Shown here in pieces: positions 1 to 5,245 of a stretch of DNA of 6,875 bases. Made by a program: the position numbers and the translations under genes. A model generated the notes under the pieces. It had not been told where the DNA came from. It saw only the letters and a list, made by a program, of their open reading frames with translations, and ran no database searches. Each line of letters starts with the position of its first letter. Position 1 is the first letter of the stretch. The stretch comes from Actinomycetes bacterium (GTDB lineage: Bacteria; Actinomycetota; Acidimicrobiia; Acidimicrobiales; Microtrichaceae), in assembly GCA_023427825.1 (NCBI GenBank), contig JAEZAI010000040.1, positions 1 to 6,875 of the forward strand. Direction: 5' to 3'.

Positions 1-639
1 GTCCTCGGTGAGGTCGAGCACGGCGTCGGCCAGGTCGATCGCCTCGACGCCGCCGCCCAGCACGACGACGTCGTCCGCGCCGAGGCTCGTGCACACCTCG
101 GCCTTCTCCGCGCTCCCGACCGCCGCGATCACCCGCGCCCCGGCTGCGGCGCCGAGCTGCACCGCCGCCGTGCCCAACCCGCTGGCGGCCGCGGTCACGA
201 GCAGCGTCTCGCCGTCGCGCAGCCCACCGCGGCGGAACAGCGCCAGGTGCGTGGTGTGGAAAGGGATCAGGAACGCCGCGGCCTGCACGTCGTCGAGCTC
301 GTCCGGCGCAGCGAACACGCCGCCGGCCGGGGCGATCACCCGCTCGGCGATACCACCGAGGGCGTCCTTGGCGATGGCCACGACCCGACGACCGGCCCAC
401 GCCTCGGCGCCCGGACCGGCGGCCTCCACGACGCCGCACAGGTCCATGCCGATCGTGAACGGCGGGTCCTTGGCGACCGACACGAGCGTGCCCCGGCACC
501 GGGCGATGTCGTTGTGGTTCAGCGCCGCGGCGGCGGTCCGGATCCGCACCTCGCCGGGACCCGGCTCGTCGTGCCCGACGTCCGCGACGGCGAGCACGTC
601 CTCCGGCTCGCCGTGCCGCGTCACCTGCAGTGCTCGCAT
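1..639 (-). CDS. Zinc-free quinone oxidoreductase (MDR superfamily), 3' end off window
   Basis: This is the N-terminal 213 residues of an NAD(P)H-dependent quinone oxidoreductase-like protein; the frame is still open at the left edge, and full-length relatives are about 310-330 residues. Translation begins MRALQVTRHG and shows a GroES-like N-terminal domain (residues about 1-125) with the family signature GMDLCGVVEAAGPG (64-77). The Rossmann nucleotide-binding region then starts around 145, with AASGLGTAAVQLGAAAGARV (151-170) matching the usual AxxGGVGxxAxQLA loop. The cysteine cluster of the structural zinc lobe of alcohol dehydrogenases is absent, which points to the quinone-reductase branch. 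The family reduces quinones or enones, or acts on related enoyl substrates; the substrate here is unknown. The start at 639 is supported by a good ribosome-binding site (AGGGGGAC on the minus strand). The gene is divergent from the TetR regulator and shares its promoter region, so it is probably a target of that repressor (inference). Confidence 0.9.
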   Translation of the reverse strand, partial: MRALQVTRHGEPEDVLAVADVGHDEPGPGEVRIRTAAAALNHNDIARCRGTLVSVAKDPPFTIGMDLCGVVEAAGPGAEAWAGRRVVAIAKDALGGIAERVIAPAGGVFAAPDELDDVQAAAFLIPFHTTHLALFRRGGLRDGETLLVTAAASGLGTAAVQLGAAAGARVIAAVGSAEKAEVCTSLGADDVVVLGGGVEAIDLADAVLDLTED

Positions 640-669
640 GCGTCCCCCTGTTCGCCCGGCACCGGATCG

Positions 670-698
670 TTGCGCCGCCGGATGATACTCAATACCAT
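670..698 (+). promoter_or_regulatory. Probable promoter of the TetR-sulfotransferase operon
   Basis: TTGCGC (670-675) and TACCAT (693-698) are separated by 17 bases, a standard primary-sigma spacing. Transcription would start near 705, inside the palindrome at 700-714, so a bound repressor would block initiation. Prediction from hexamer matches only; no experimental support. Confidence 0.45.
682..687 (-). promoter_or_regulatory. Possible -10 element of the oxidoreductase gene
   Basis: On the minus strand the hexamer TATCAT lies about 43 bases upstream of the oxidoreductase start, in an AT-richer patch. A -35 box 17 bases upstream would fall inside the 700-714 palindrome but shows little similarity to TTGACA. 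The call rests on position and the -10 match only. Confidence 0.3.
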
Positions 699-699
699 C

Positions 700-714
700 T
701 GAGACATCGTCTCA
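700..714. promoter_or_regulatory. Perfect inverted repeat, likely TetR operator
   Basis: TGAGAC-ATC-GTCTCA is a perfect 6-3-6 inverted repeat lying between two divergent genes, one of which encodes a TetR regulator. TetR-family dimers typically bind such palindromes next to their own gene. It covers the predicted start site of the regulator promoter and the -35 region of the divergent gene, so one site could control both directions. An imperfect partial copy (CTCA at 688-691 facing TGAG at 700-703) overlaps it. Binding by the neighbouring TetR is inferred. Confidence 0.65.
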
Positions 715-757
715 TCTTCGGTGCGAGGGCACCTGACGGTGCGACGGAGGGGGACGG

Positions 758-1393
758 ATGCCGGTCGAGGTGGCCGCCACGCGCAGCCTTCGGGAGCGGA
801 AGCGGGACGAGACCCGTCGCCGCCTCGCGTCCGCGGCCGCGAAGCTGGCGAGCGACCGGGGCATCGCCGCCACCACCGTCGAGCAGATCGTGGAGCGGGC
901 CGGCGTCGGCCGGGCGACCTTCTTCCGCTACTTCGAGTCCAAGGAGCTGGCGATCGCGTCGGGCCTGTCCGACGTCGCGGTGCTCGTCATGACCGCCGCG
1001 CTCGAGGACCTCCCGCCGGAGCTCGGCCCGCTCGAGGCCGTGCGCGCCGCGCACCGGGCGCTGGCGGTCGACTTCGAGGAGCGCCGGGACATGTTCCTGG
1101 AGCAGGCGCTGCTGTGCCGGTCGTCCGCCGCGATGTTCGCCTGGACGCTGCACCTCTACGTCGACTGGGAGATCGCCATCGCCGAGGCGGTGCGACCGCG
1201 CTTCGGGCCCGACCTCGCGGACGACGACCCACGGCCCCGGATGATCGGGGCCATGGCCATGGCAGCCGCACGGCTTGCGTGCGACGCGTGGCTCGAGACC
1301 GAGGGCACCGGCGACCTGCCGGCGCTCATGGAACGCCAGCTCGGGGGGTTCGAGCTGGCCGGGCGAGACGACATCGACAGGGGGAACGAATGA
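758..1393 (+). CDS. TetR/AcrR-family transcriptional regulator, MftR-like
   Basis: A 211-residue DNA-binding repressor of typical TetR length. A basic N-terminal arm (RSLRERKRDETRRRL, residues 9-23) leads into the helix-turn-helix domain. The recognition region is around residues 40-59, with TTVEQIVERAGVGRATFFRYF, the classic TetR signature. The FFRYFESKE form and the all-helical C-terminal half resemble the MftR-type domain proposed to bind acyl-CoA-like ligands, though the ligand cannot be read from sequence. The ATG at 758 follows a strong ribosome-binding site (GGAGGGGGA, 746-754). The stop codon overlaps the sulfotransferase start (ATGA, 1390-1393), so the two are probably translationally coupled and co-regulated. 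It likely represses its own operon and the divergent oxidoreductase via the palindrome at 700-714 (inference). Confidence 0.9.
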   Translation: MPVEVAATRSLRERKRDETRRRLASAAAKLASDRGIAATTVEQIVERAGVGRATFFRYFESKELAIASGLSDVAVLVMTAALEDLPPELGPLEAVRAAHRALAVDFEERRDMFLEQALLCRSSAAMFAWTLHLYVDWEIAIAEAVRPRFGPDLADDDPRPRMIGAMAMAAARLACDAWLETEGTGDLPALMERQLGGFELAGRDDIDRGNE

Positions 1394-2574
1394 CCGCAGC
1401 AGGGACCATCCCGGGGCCGGAGGAGCTCATCGACCGAGCGATCCAGGAGACGGGGCTCGACGACTTCGGCGAGCCGACCTGGCGCGAGGGCATGGAGCTC
1501 TTCGCGGAGTCGCTCAACGAGACCGCCGAGCTCAACGAGATCGGCCTGGGCGTGGCGGCAGACGGCATCGTGTCCGACCTCAGCAACCGGCTGCAGCTGG
1601 TGCAGTGGCGCAAGGACCACCCCGCGGTCGCGGCGCAGGAGATCGTCCGGCCGATCATCATCGTGGGCCTCCCCCGGACCGGGACGTCGATCCTCCACGA
1701 CCTGATGGCGCAGGACCCGACCATGCGGGCGCCGCTCAGCTGGGAGGTCGAGCGCCCCGTGCCGGCGCCGCGGACGGCCACCTTCGACACCGACCCGCGC
1801 ATCGACGTCGCCCAGGCCCAGTTCGACCTGGTCGACTCGATCATCCCCGGCTTCACCGAGTTCCACGAGCTCGGCGCCACCCTCGCCCAGGAGGACGTCC
1901 GGATCTGGACGAGCGAGTTCCGGTCGATGATCTTCTCTCTGCAGTTCGAGGTGCCCGCGTACAACGAGTGGCTGCTCCACAAGGCCGACATGGCGCCCGC
2001 CTACCGCTGGCACCGGCGGTTCCTGCAGCACCTCCAGTCCGAGCACATGGCCGACCGCTGGCTGCTCAAGTCGCCGGCGCACCTCTGGAACTTCGCAGAT
2101 CTCATCGCGGAGTACCCGGACGCGATCGTCATCCAGAACCACCGCGACCCGCTCAAGGTCATGGCGTCGATCAGCGCGCTGGGCGCGTCGCTGCGGGAGA
2201 TGACCACGGACTCGTTCGACGTCCGCACGCTCGCCGCGCAGTACGGCGAGGACCTGACGTTCGGCCTGGACCGGGCGCTCGCCCAGCGCAAGGCCGGCAT
2301 CTTCCCCGACGGTCAGGTGATCGACGTCCTCTACCAGGACTTCCGCCAGGACCTGCTCGGGACCGTCGCCCAGCTCTACGAGCGGCTGGGCATCGAGCTC
2401 AGCGACGAGGCCGCAGCACGCCAGAAGGCGTTCCTCGACGCCCATCCGGGCGACGCGCAGAACAGCCTGCGCCGCTACACCTGGGAGCAGACGGGTCTGG
2501 ACGAGGGCGAGATGCGCGAGCGCACGCGGGAGTACCAGGAGCACTTCGGCATCGAGTCGGAGCCGCTCGGCTGA
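1390..2574 (+). CDS. Sulfotransferase family protein (Sulfotransfer_3 type)
   Basis: A 394-residue predicted cytoplasmic enzyme that would transfer a sulfuryl group from PAPS to an unknown acceptor. The 5'-phosphosulfate-binding loop is clear: IIIVGLPRTGTSILHDLM, with PRTGTS at residues 95-100, following a hydrophobic beta strand. The second cofactor element is HRDPLKVMASIS (251-262), matching the 3'-phosphate-binding motif. Between them, RWLLKSPAHLWNF (223-235) is the conserved KSP motif of this bacterial subfamily. The length fits stand-alone members common in mycobacteria and other actinobacteria. The chosen ATG overlaps the TetR stop (ATGA) and has a purine-rich AGGGGGA just upstream; the frame is open further 5' but that region is the TetR gene. 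Co-transcription with the regulator implies ligand-controlled expression. The acceptor could be a lipid, sterol-like or xenobiotic hydroxyl (inference). Confidence 0.9.
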   Translation: MTAAGTIPGPEELIDRAIQETGLDDFGEPTWREGMELFAESLNETAELNEIGLGVAADGIVSDLSNRLQLVQWRKDHPAVAAQEIVRPIIIVGLPRTGTSILHDLMAQDPTMRAPLSWEVERPVPAPRTATFDTDPRIDVAQAQFDLVDSIIPGFTEFHELGATLAQEDVRIWTSEFRSMIFSLQFEVPAYNEWLLHKADMAPAYRWHRRFLQHLQSEHMADRWLLKSPAHLWNFADLIAEYPDAIVIQNHRDPLKVMASISALGASLREMTTDSFDVRTLAAQYGEDLTFGLDRALAQRKAGIFPDGQVIDVLYQDFRQDLLGTVAQLYERLGIELSDEAAARQKAFLDAHPGDAQNSLRRYTWEQTGLDEGEMRERTREYQEHFGIESEPLG

Positions 2575-2616
2575 CGGCACCGGAATCGTGCCCACGGTCC
2601 CGACGTTGCACCCGGC

Positions 2617-2979
2617 ATGAGCAGCGGACACACCGTCACGATCACAGCCGGCAACGAGCACGTGGAGGTCCGCCTGGGCGACCTGGTGCTCGCCGCGACC
2701 GACCGCCCGAAGCTCCTCGACGAGACGGGGCTCCCCCGCCGCTACTACCTGCCGCAGGAGGACGTGAGGATGGACCTGCTCAGACCCACGTCCTTCCACA
2801 CCACGTGCCCTTTCAAGGGCGAGGCGTCTTACTGGTCGGTCACCGTCGACGACCAGGTGCACGACGGCATCGTGTGGGCCTACGAGGAGCCGATCGAGGC
2901 CGCGGCCGACATCGCCGGGCACCTGTCCTTCTACCCCGACCGGGTCACGATCACGGTCGACGGCGAGCCGCTGGACTGA
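2617..2979 (+). CDS. DUF427 domain-containing protein
   Basis: A 120-residue protein that is almost entirely one DUF427 domain. Recognisable family blocks are RRYYLPQEDVRMDLL (residues 41-55), TTCPFKGEASYWSV (62-75), WAYEEP (87-92) and HLSFYPDRV (102-110). The fold is a small compact beta-rich domain of unknown biochemical role; no function is assigned. It starts 42 bases after the sulfotransferase stop on the same strand, so it may be the last gene of that operon. However, there is no clear ribosome-binding site ahead of the ATG and no good TANNNT -10, so whether it is translated from the operon message or has its own promoter is open. It converges on the VOC gene with only 12 bases between the two stops. 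Confidence 0.88.
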   Translation: MSSGHTVTITAGNEHVEVRLGDLVLAATDRPKLLDETGLPRRYYLPQEDVRMDLLRPTSFHTTCPFKGEASYWSVTVDDQVHDGIVWAYEEPIEAAADIAGHLSFYPDRVTITVDGEPLD

Positions 2980-2991
2980 GCGGGTCGGGCC

Positions 2992-3384
2992 TCAGGGATA
3001 GGTGCGGAGCTCCACCACGTGGCCGTCGGGGTCGCGCACGTACAGACCGGTCCCCTGCCCGCGTGCGCCGAACAGGTCGGCCGGTCCGCCCACCACGTCG
3101 AACGCCCCCGACGCCGCCAGCTCCGCCAGGTCGACGTCCTCCACCGTGAGAGCGATGTGGTCCACGTTGCGACCGTCCGGCTCCGCCGGGAACAGGTCGA
3201 TCAGCGTGGTCGCGTCCAGCCGCAGGGACGGGAACAGCACCTCCTGGCGTCGCCACTCGTCCAGACGTTCGACGAGGAGGCCGAGCACGTCGTGGTACCA
3301 GGCGACCGACCGCTCGACGTCGGCGACCATCAGCACCACGTGGTCCATCCCCGTCACTCGCACCGGTGGTTCGGAAGCTGCCAT
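2992..3384 (-). CDS. VOC family protein (glyoxalase/dioxygenase fold)
   Basis: A 130-residue single-chain vicinal-oxygen-chelate protein made of two beta-alpha-beta-beta-beta modules. The first begins MDHVVLMVADVERSVAWYHDVLGL (from residue 13), with H15 in the usual first metal-ligand position. The second begins VDHIALTVEDV (74-84), with H76. The C-terminal GLYVRDPDGHVVELRTYP (113-130) supplies E125, the usual last metal ligand. Relatives include glyoxalase I, fosfomycin-resistance proteins and extradiol dioxygenases; nothing here separates these, so the reaction is not assigned. The ATG at 3384 has a GGGAGA about eight bases upstream on the minus strand. A second ATG at residue 13 is possible but has weaker spacing support. 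Divergent from the NTF2-like gene. The frame is open for a long way upstream, but that extension overlies other genes on the opposite strand and is not real. Confidence 0.88.
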   Translation of the reverse strand: MAASEPPVRVTGMDHVVLMVADVERSVAWYHDVLGLLVERLDEWRRQEVLFPSLRLDATTLIDLFPAEPDGRNVDHIALTVEDVDLAELAASGAFDVVGGPADLFGARGQGTGLYVRDPDGHVVELRTYP

Positions 3385-3412
3385 CGCCGGAGTCTCCCAA
3401 ACCGGCGGCGGC

Positions 3413-3450
3413 ACCGTCGGGACGGTTCGACGCGGCGACCGCGGACCGTC
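3413..3450. repeat. ACCGTC repeats in a divergent intergenic region
   Basis: A palindrome ACCGTC-GG-GACGGT (3413-3426) is followed by a third copy of the half-site, ACCGTC (3445-3450), within the 111-base gap between the divergent VOC and SnoaL-like genes. It could be an operator for either or both genes. In such GC-rich DNA a chance origin is quite possible. Confidence 0.3.
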
Positions 3451-3482
3451 GCTTTCCGCGGCGCGTGAGCGGACGGGATCGG

Positions 3483-3488
3483 TAGCGT
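3483..3488 (+). promoter_or_regulatory. -10 element for a probable leaderless transcript
   Basis: TAGCGT matches the actinobacterial TANNNT -10 and ends seven bases before the ATG at 3496. That spacing puts the transcription start at the A of the start codon. No ribosome-binding site is present before this ATG, which fits leaderless initiation. Confidence 0.5.
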
Positions 3489-3495
3489 CGCCGGC

Positions 3496-3909
3496 ATGTC
3501 GGAGAACCTGAAGATGCTGGCCGAGTACTCGAACGCCATGTTCGACGGCGACACGGAGGCGGTCTACGACTTCTGGGCGCCGGAGTTCGTCAGCCACGTC
3601 ACCGAGCGGGTCACGCCCTCGAAGGTCGGCTCCGACGTGCGCGGCGAGGAGCAGCTCTGGTGGGACCAGGTCCGATCGGCCTTCCCCGACATGGAGTTCA
3701 CCGTCGGCCTGGTCATCGAGTCCGACGACCTGGTCGTGTCCAACTGGACGGTCCGCGGCACCCACACCGGAACGGCCTTCTTCGACGTCGAGCCCAGCGG
3801 CGAGCCGGTGGAGATCAACGGCACCGCCATCCTCCGGATCCGCGACGGCAAGATCGTGGAGCACTGGGGCGGCCCGCACTGCCAGAAGGGCCTCGGCCTC
3901 ATCCAGTGA
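3496..3909 (+). CDS. SnoaL-like / ester cyclase-type NTF2-fold protein
   Basis: A 137-residue protein of the NTF2-like superfamily, closest in pattern to the SnoaL/ester-cyclase group. The N-terminal helices (residues 1-30) are followed by APEFVSHV (28-35), a central GEEQLWWDQVRSAFPDMEFTV (50-70), and then the diagnostic sheet: WTVRGTHTGTAFF (84-96), INGTAILRIRDGKIVEHWG (107-125). Proteins of this cone-shaped fold either hydrolyse or cyclise small hydrophobic molecules or simply bind them; the substrate is not predictable. There is no visible ribosome-binding site, but a TAGCGT -10 sits seven bases before the ATG, suggesting a leaderless mRNA. The TGA overlaps a GTG that opens the frameshifted acetyltransferase (GTGA, 3906-3909), so the two probably form an operon. 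Divergent from the VOC gene. Confidence 0.85.
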   Translation: MSENLKMLAEYSNAMFDGDTEAVYDFWAPEFVSHVTERVTPSKVGSDVRGEEQLWWDQVRSAFPDMEFTVGLVIESDDLVVSNWTVRGTHTGTAFFDVEPSGEPVEINGTAILRIRDGKIVEHWGGPHCQKGLGLIQ

Positions 3910-4380
3910 CGGTCGCCGTCCGCGCCGCGGTCGAGGACGACCTCGACGTGGTGGTGGACCTCCGGCCTCGAGTTCCTCCGTGCCGTACGCGGCCCGGACA
4001 TCGAGCTCTCGGCCGAGTTCGTGGTCCAGACGCGATCGTTCTTCCAGCGCGAGGCACGGGCGGGCCGGGTGTCGACGTGGCTCGCGTTCGACGGTGCCGA
4101 CACGATCGGCGTGGCGTCGCTGCTCCTGTGGGCGCGACCACCGCTCCCCGAGGATCCGCGGTCGTTCAAGGCGTACGTCATCAACATGTACGTCGTGCCG
4201 ACGGCCCCAGGTCGCGGGGTGGGCAGGGAGCTGCTCGCCATGTGCACCGACGGCGCCCGCCGGGCCGGAGCCCGGACGCTGCTCCTGCACCCGACCGACG
4301 ACGGCCTCCCGCTGTACCGGTCCGCCGGTTTCACCGAGGCGACCCGATGGATGGAGCTGCCGCTCCCCCTGCAGGAGTGA
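3906..4380 (+). pseudogene. GNAT N-acetyltransferase gene interrupted by a +1 frameshift
   Basis: The gene would encode an acetyl-CoA-dependent N-acetyltransferase of about 157 residues. The GTG at 3906 opens MTVAVRAAVEDDLDVVVDLR, a standard GNAT N-terminus, in one frame. The rest, LEFLRAVRGPDIELSAEF onward, is in the next frame from 3967 to the TGA at 4378-4380. Removing one C of the CC pair at 3966-3967 joins them as DLRLEFLRAV, the form expected for this subfamily. The acetyl-CoA-binding motif VVPTAPGRGVGRELL (encoded about 4192-4236) and the C-terminal LYRSAGFTEATRWMEL are intact. Without a shift the upstream frame runs into non-GNAT sequence, and a GTG at 4021 could only restart a 119-residue piece lacking the first strand and helices. 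It is a fresh frameshift, a sequencing error or, less likely, recoding. The start overlaps the SnoaL-like stop by four bases. The acceptor is unknown. Confidence 0.8.
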
Positions 4381-4563
4381 GCTATCCGCAGACGGATCCG
4401 CATGACCACTCCCGCGAGGACGTGCTGGCGGAGACCCCCCGTTCACCCGAATCCCGCGAGACGTTTCGCGGCGCCGAGGCCTATGGTCGCCACGTCCGCC
4501 CGGTGCGAACGCAGCCGCCGCGCGCGCCGGCGCAGCGACCCGAGACCCACGAGGTGCACTCCG
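4381..4563 (+). promoter_or_regulatory. Intergenic leader with possible promoter for the DksA-like gene
   Basis: A 183-base gap without a convincing gene. A -10-like TATGGT occurs at 4482-4487, but no good -35 is visible 17 bases before it. A strong ribosome-binding site, GAGGTG (4551-4556), lies seven bases ahead of the ATG at 4564. The reading frame of the downstream gene stays open back to 4402, but that stretch has poor protein-like composition and no family similarity, so it is treated as untranslated. Confidence 0.35.
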
Positions 4564-4887
4564 ATGCCGAACCGATCGACCGACTCGCAGGCCGACCCTG
4601 CCCTCGCCGCCCTCCACGCAGAGGTCGAGGCCGCCCAGCTCCGCGTCGACGAGCTGCAGCTCCAGTACGACGAGCTGCTGGCGGATCCTGGTGTCATCCA
4701 GGAGGACCGCGACGCCACGGCGTTGCTGCTGAGTCGCGCCCGGTCCGCGCTGGAGACGGCCACCGAGGCCGTCCATCGTGCGGAAGCCGGCACGTACGGT
4801 CGCTGCGAGTCCTGCGGCGCCCAGATCCCGGAGGAACGGCTCGCCGCCGTCCCCGACGCGGTGCGCTGCGTCAACTGCTCGTCCTGA
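4564..4887 (+). CDS. TraR/DksA-type zinc-finger protein
   Basis: A 107-residue small regulator of the TraR/DksA family. Residues about 15-76 form a long helical hairpin (heptad-like ALHAEVEAAQLRVDELQLQYDELL and later ATALLLSRARSALETATEAVHRAEAG). A C4 zinc finger follows: C81-ES-C84, 17 residues, C102-VN-C105, with GTYGRCESCGAQIPEERL typical of the family. DksA proteins enter the RNA polymerase secondary channel and alter transcription of stringent-response genes, usually with ppGpp. Actinobacterial short versions are poorly characterised. At the turn between the helices the acidic residues read EDRDA (47-51), not an exact DxxDxA as at the E. coli DksA tip, so the same mechanism cannot be assumed. 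The ATG at 4564 is chosen because of the GAGGTG ribosome-binding site with seven-base spacing. A hairpin at 5006-5033 could terminate it. Confidence 0.88.
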   Translation: MPNRSTDSQADPALAALHAEVEAAQLRVDELQLQYDELLADPGVIQEDRDATALLLSRARSALETATEAVHRAEAGTYGRCESCGAQIPEERLAAVPDAVRCVNCSS

Positions 4888-5005
4888 CGCCGCAGGGGCT
4901 CGGGCCGGGATCGGTCGCACGACTGCGTCGCGGCACGGAGGTGCGCGGCCTGGTCGTCCAAGTGGCTGGCGCGCTCCACGGCCGCGCGATCCGGGCCGAG
5001 CGCGG

Positions 5006-5033
5006 CGAGACCCCTGCGGTTGCAGGGGTCTCG
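5006..5033. terminator. Strong 12-bp hairpin, likely terminator of tRNA-Val (possibly bidirectional)
   Basis: CGAGACCCCTGC (5006-5017) and GCAGGGGTCTCG (5022-5033) form a perfect 12-base-pair stem with the four-base loop GGTT. It lies six bases past the 3' end of the minus-strand tRNA. No U-tract follows on either strand, as is common for actinobacterial terminators. It may also stop transcription from the DksA-like gene on the plus strand. The 118 bases between that gene's stop and this stem hold nothing else recognisable. Confidence 0.7.
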
Positions 5034-5038
5034 TGCGG

Positions 5039-5112
5039 TGGGCGTAACAGGACTCGAACCTGTGACCTCTGCCGTGTGAAGGCAGCGCTCTAACCAACTG
5101 AGCCATACGCCC
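5039..5112 (-). tRNA. tRNA-Val (anticodon CAC)
   Basis: A complete 74-base tRNA reading leftward. The acceptor stem GGGCGTA pairs with TACGCCC and is followed by discriminator A. The D arm is GCTC-AGTTGGTTA-GAGC. The anticodon stem CTGCC/GGCAG encloses loop TTCACAC with anticodon CAC (valine, codon GTG). The variable loop is AGGTC, and the T arm is ACAGG-TTCGAGT-CCTGT. All four stems pair fully. The CCA end is not encoded, since ACCG follows, so it must be added after transcription. GTG is a favoured valine codon in this GC-rich DNA. Confidence 0.97.
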
Positions 5113-5122
5113 GGGCCGGGAC

Positions 5123-5128
5123 ACTGTA
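5123..5128 (-). promoter_or_regulatory. Possible -10 element of the tRNA-Val gene
   Basis: TACAGT on the minus strand lies ten bases upstream of the mature tRNA 5' end, giving a very short leader. The -35 side is weak (TTCCGG with a 19-base spacer). Based on motif and position only. Confidence 0.4.
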
Positions 5129-5199
5129 GCCGGGCCTCCCGCCGATGCCGGAACCGGCCCCTCGCCGTTGTCACACCCTCTTCGTACGGTGGTCGCAAC

Positions 5200-5221
5200 G
5201 GATCGAACACCAGTTCGATCC
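5200..5221. promoter_or_regulatory. LexA (SOS) box upstream of the DUF222/HNH gene
   Basis: A perfect 9-4-9 inverted repeat whose core is TCGAAC, four bases (ACCA), then GTTCGA. This exactly matches the known mycobacterial/actinobacterial LexA consensus TCGAAC-N4-GTTCGA. It lies 24 bases before the ATG of the HNH gene, just ahead of its ribosome-binding site. A -10-like TACGGT at 5185-5190 would place the transcription start beside or inside it, so LexA would block transcription until DNA damage. Known biology: several 13E12-repeat genes of Mycobacterium tuberculosis carry SOS boxes. LexA binding here is inferred. Confidence 0.8.
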
Positions 5222-5245
5222 CAACCGAGGGAAGGAAGGCTGGGG

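Noticed and set aside
8..685. Plus-strand open frame opposite the quinone oxidoreductase
   Set aside because: Its translation is Ser/Thr/Pro/Ala-rich without motifs, while the minus strand carries clear oxidoreductase signatures.
729..742. Small hairpin GCACC-TGAC-GGTGC in the TetR leader as a regulatory RNA element
   Set aside because: A five-base-pair stem in GC-rich DNA is expected by chance, and nothing links it to a known riboswitch or attenuator.
721..1389. 5' extension of the sulfotransferase frame to 721
   Set aside because: The extension overlies the well-supported TetR gene and is low-complexity Arg/Gly/Ala-rich. The ATG at 1390 with ATGA overlap fits the family length.
4402..4563. 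Longer DksA-like protein starting at 4402
   Set aside because: The added 54 residues are Arg/Pro-rich with no family match, and GAGGTG at 4551-4556 clearly serves the ATG at 4564.
3660..5093. Long plus-strand open frame covering the GNAT start and extending through the DksA-like gene
   Set aside because: Only about 20 codons from 3906 look like GNAT sequence. The remainder is Arg/Pro/Ala-rich shadow of genes in other frames and runs into the tRNA.
5168..5245. Longer HNH protein starting at TTG 5168
   Set aside because: It would bury the SOS palindrome in coding sequence, lacks family similarity in the added 26 residues, and the ATG at 5246 has a good ribosome-binding site.
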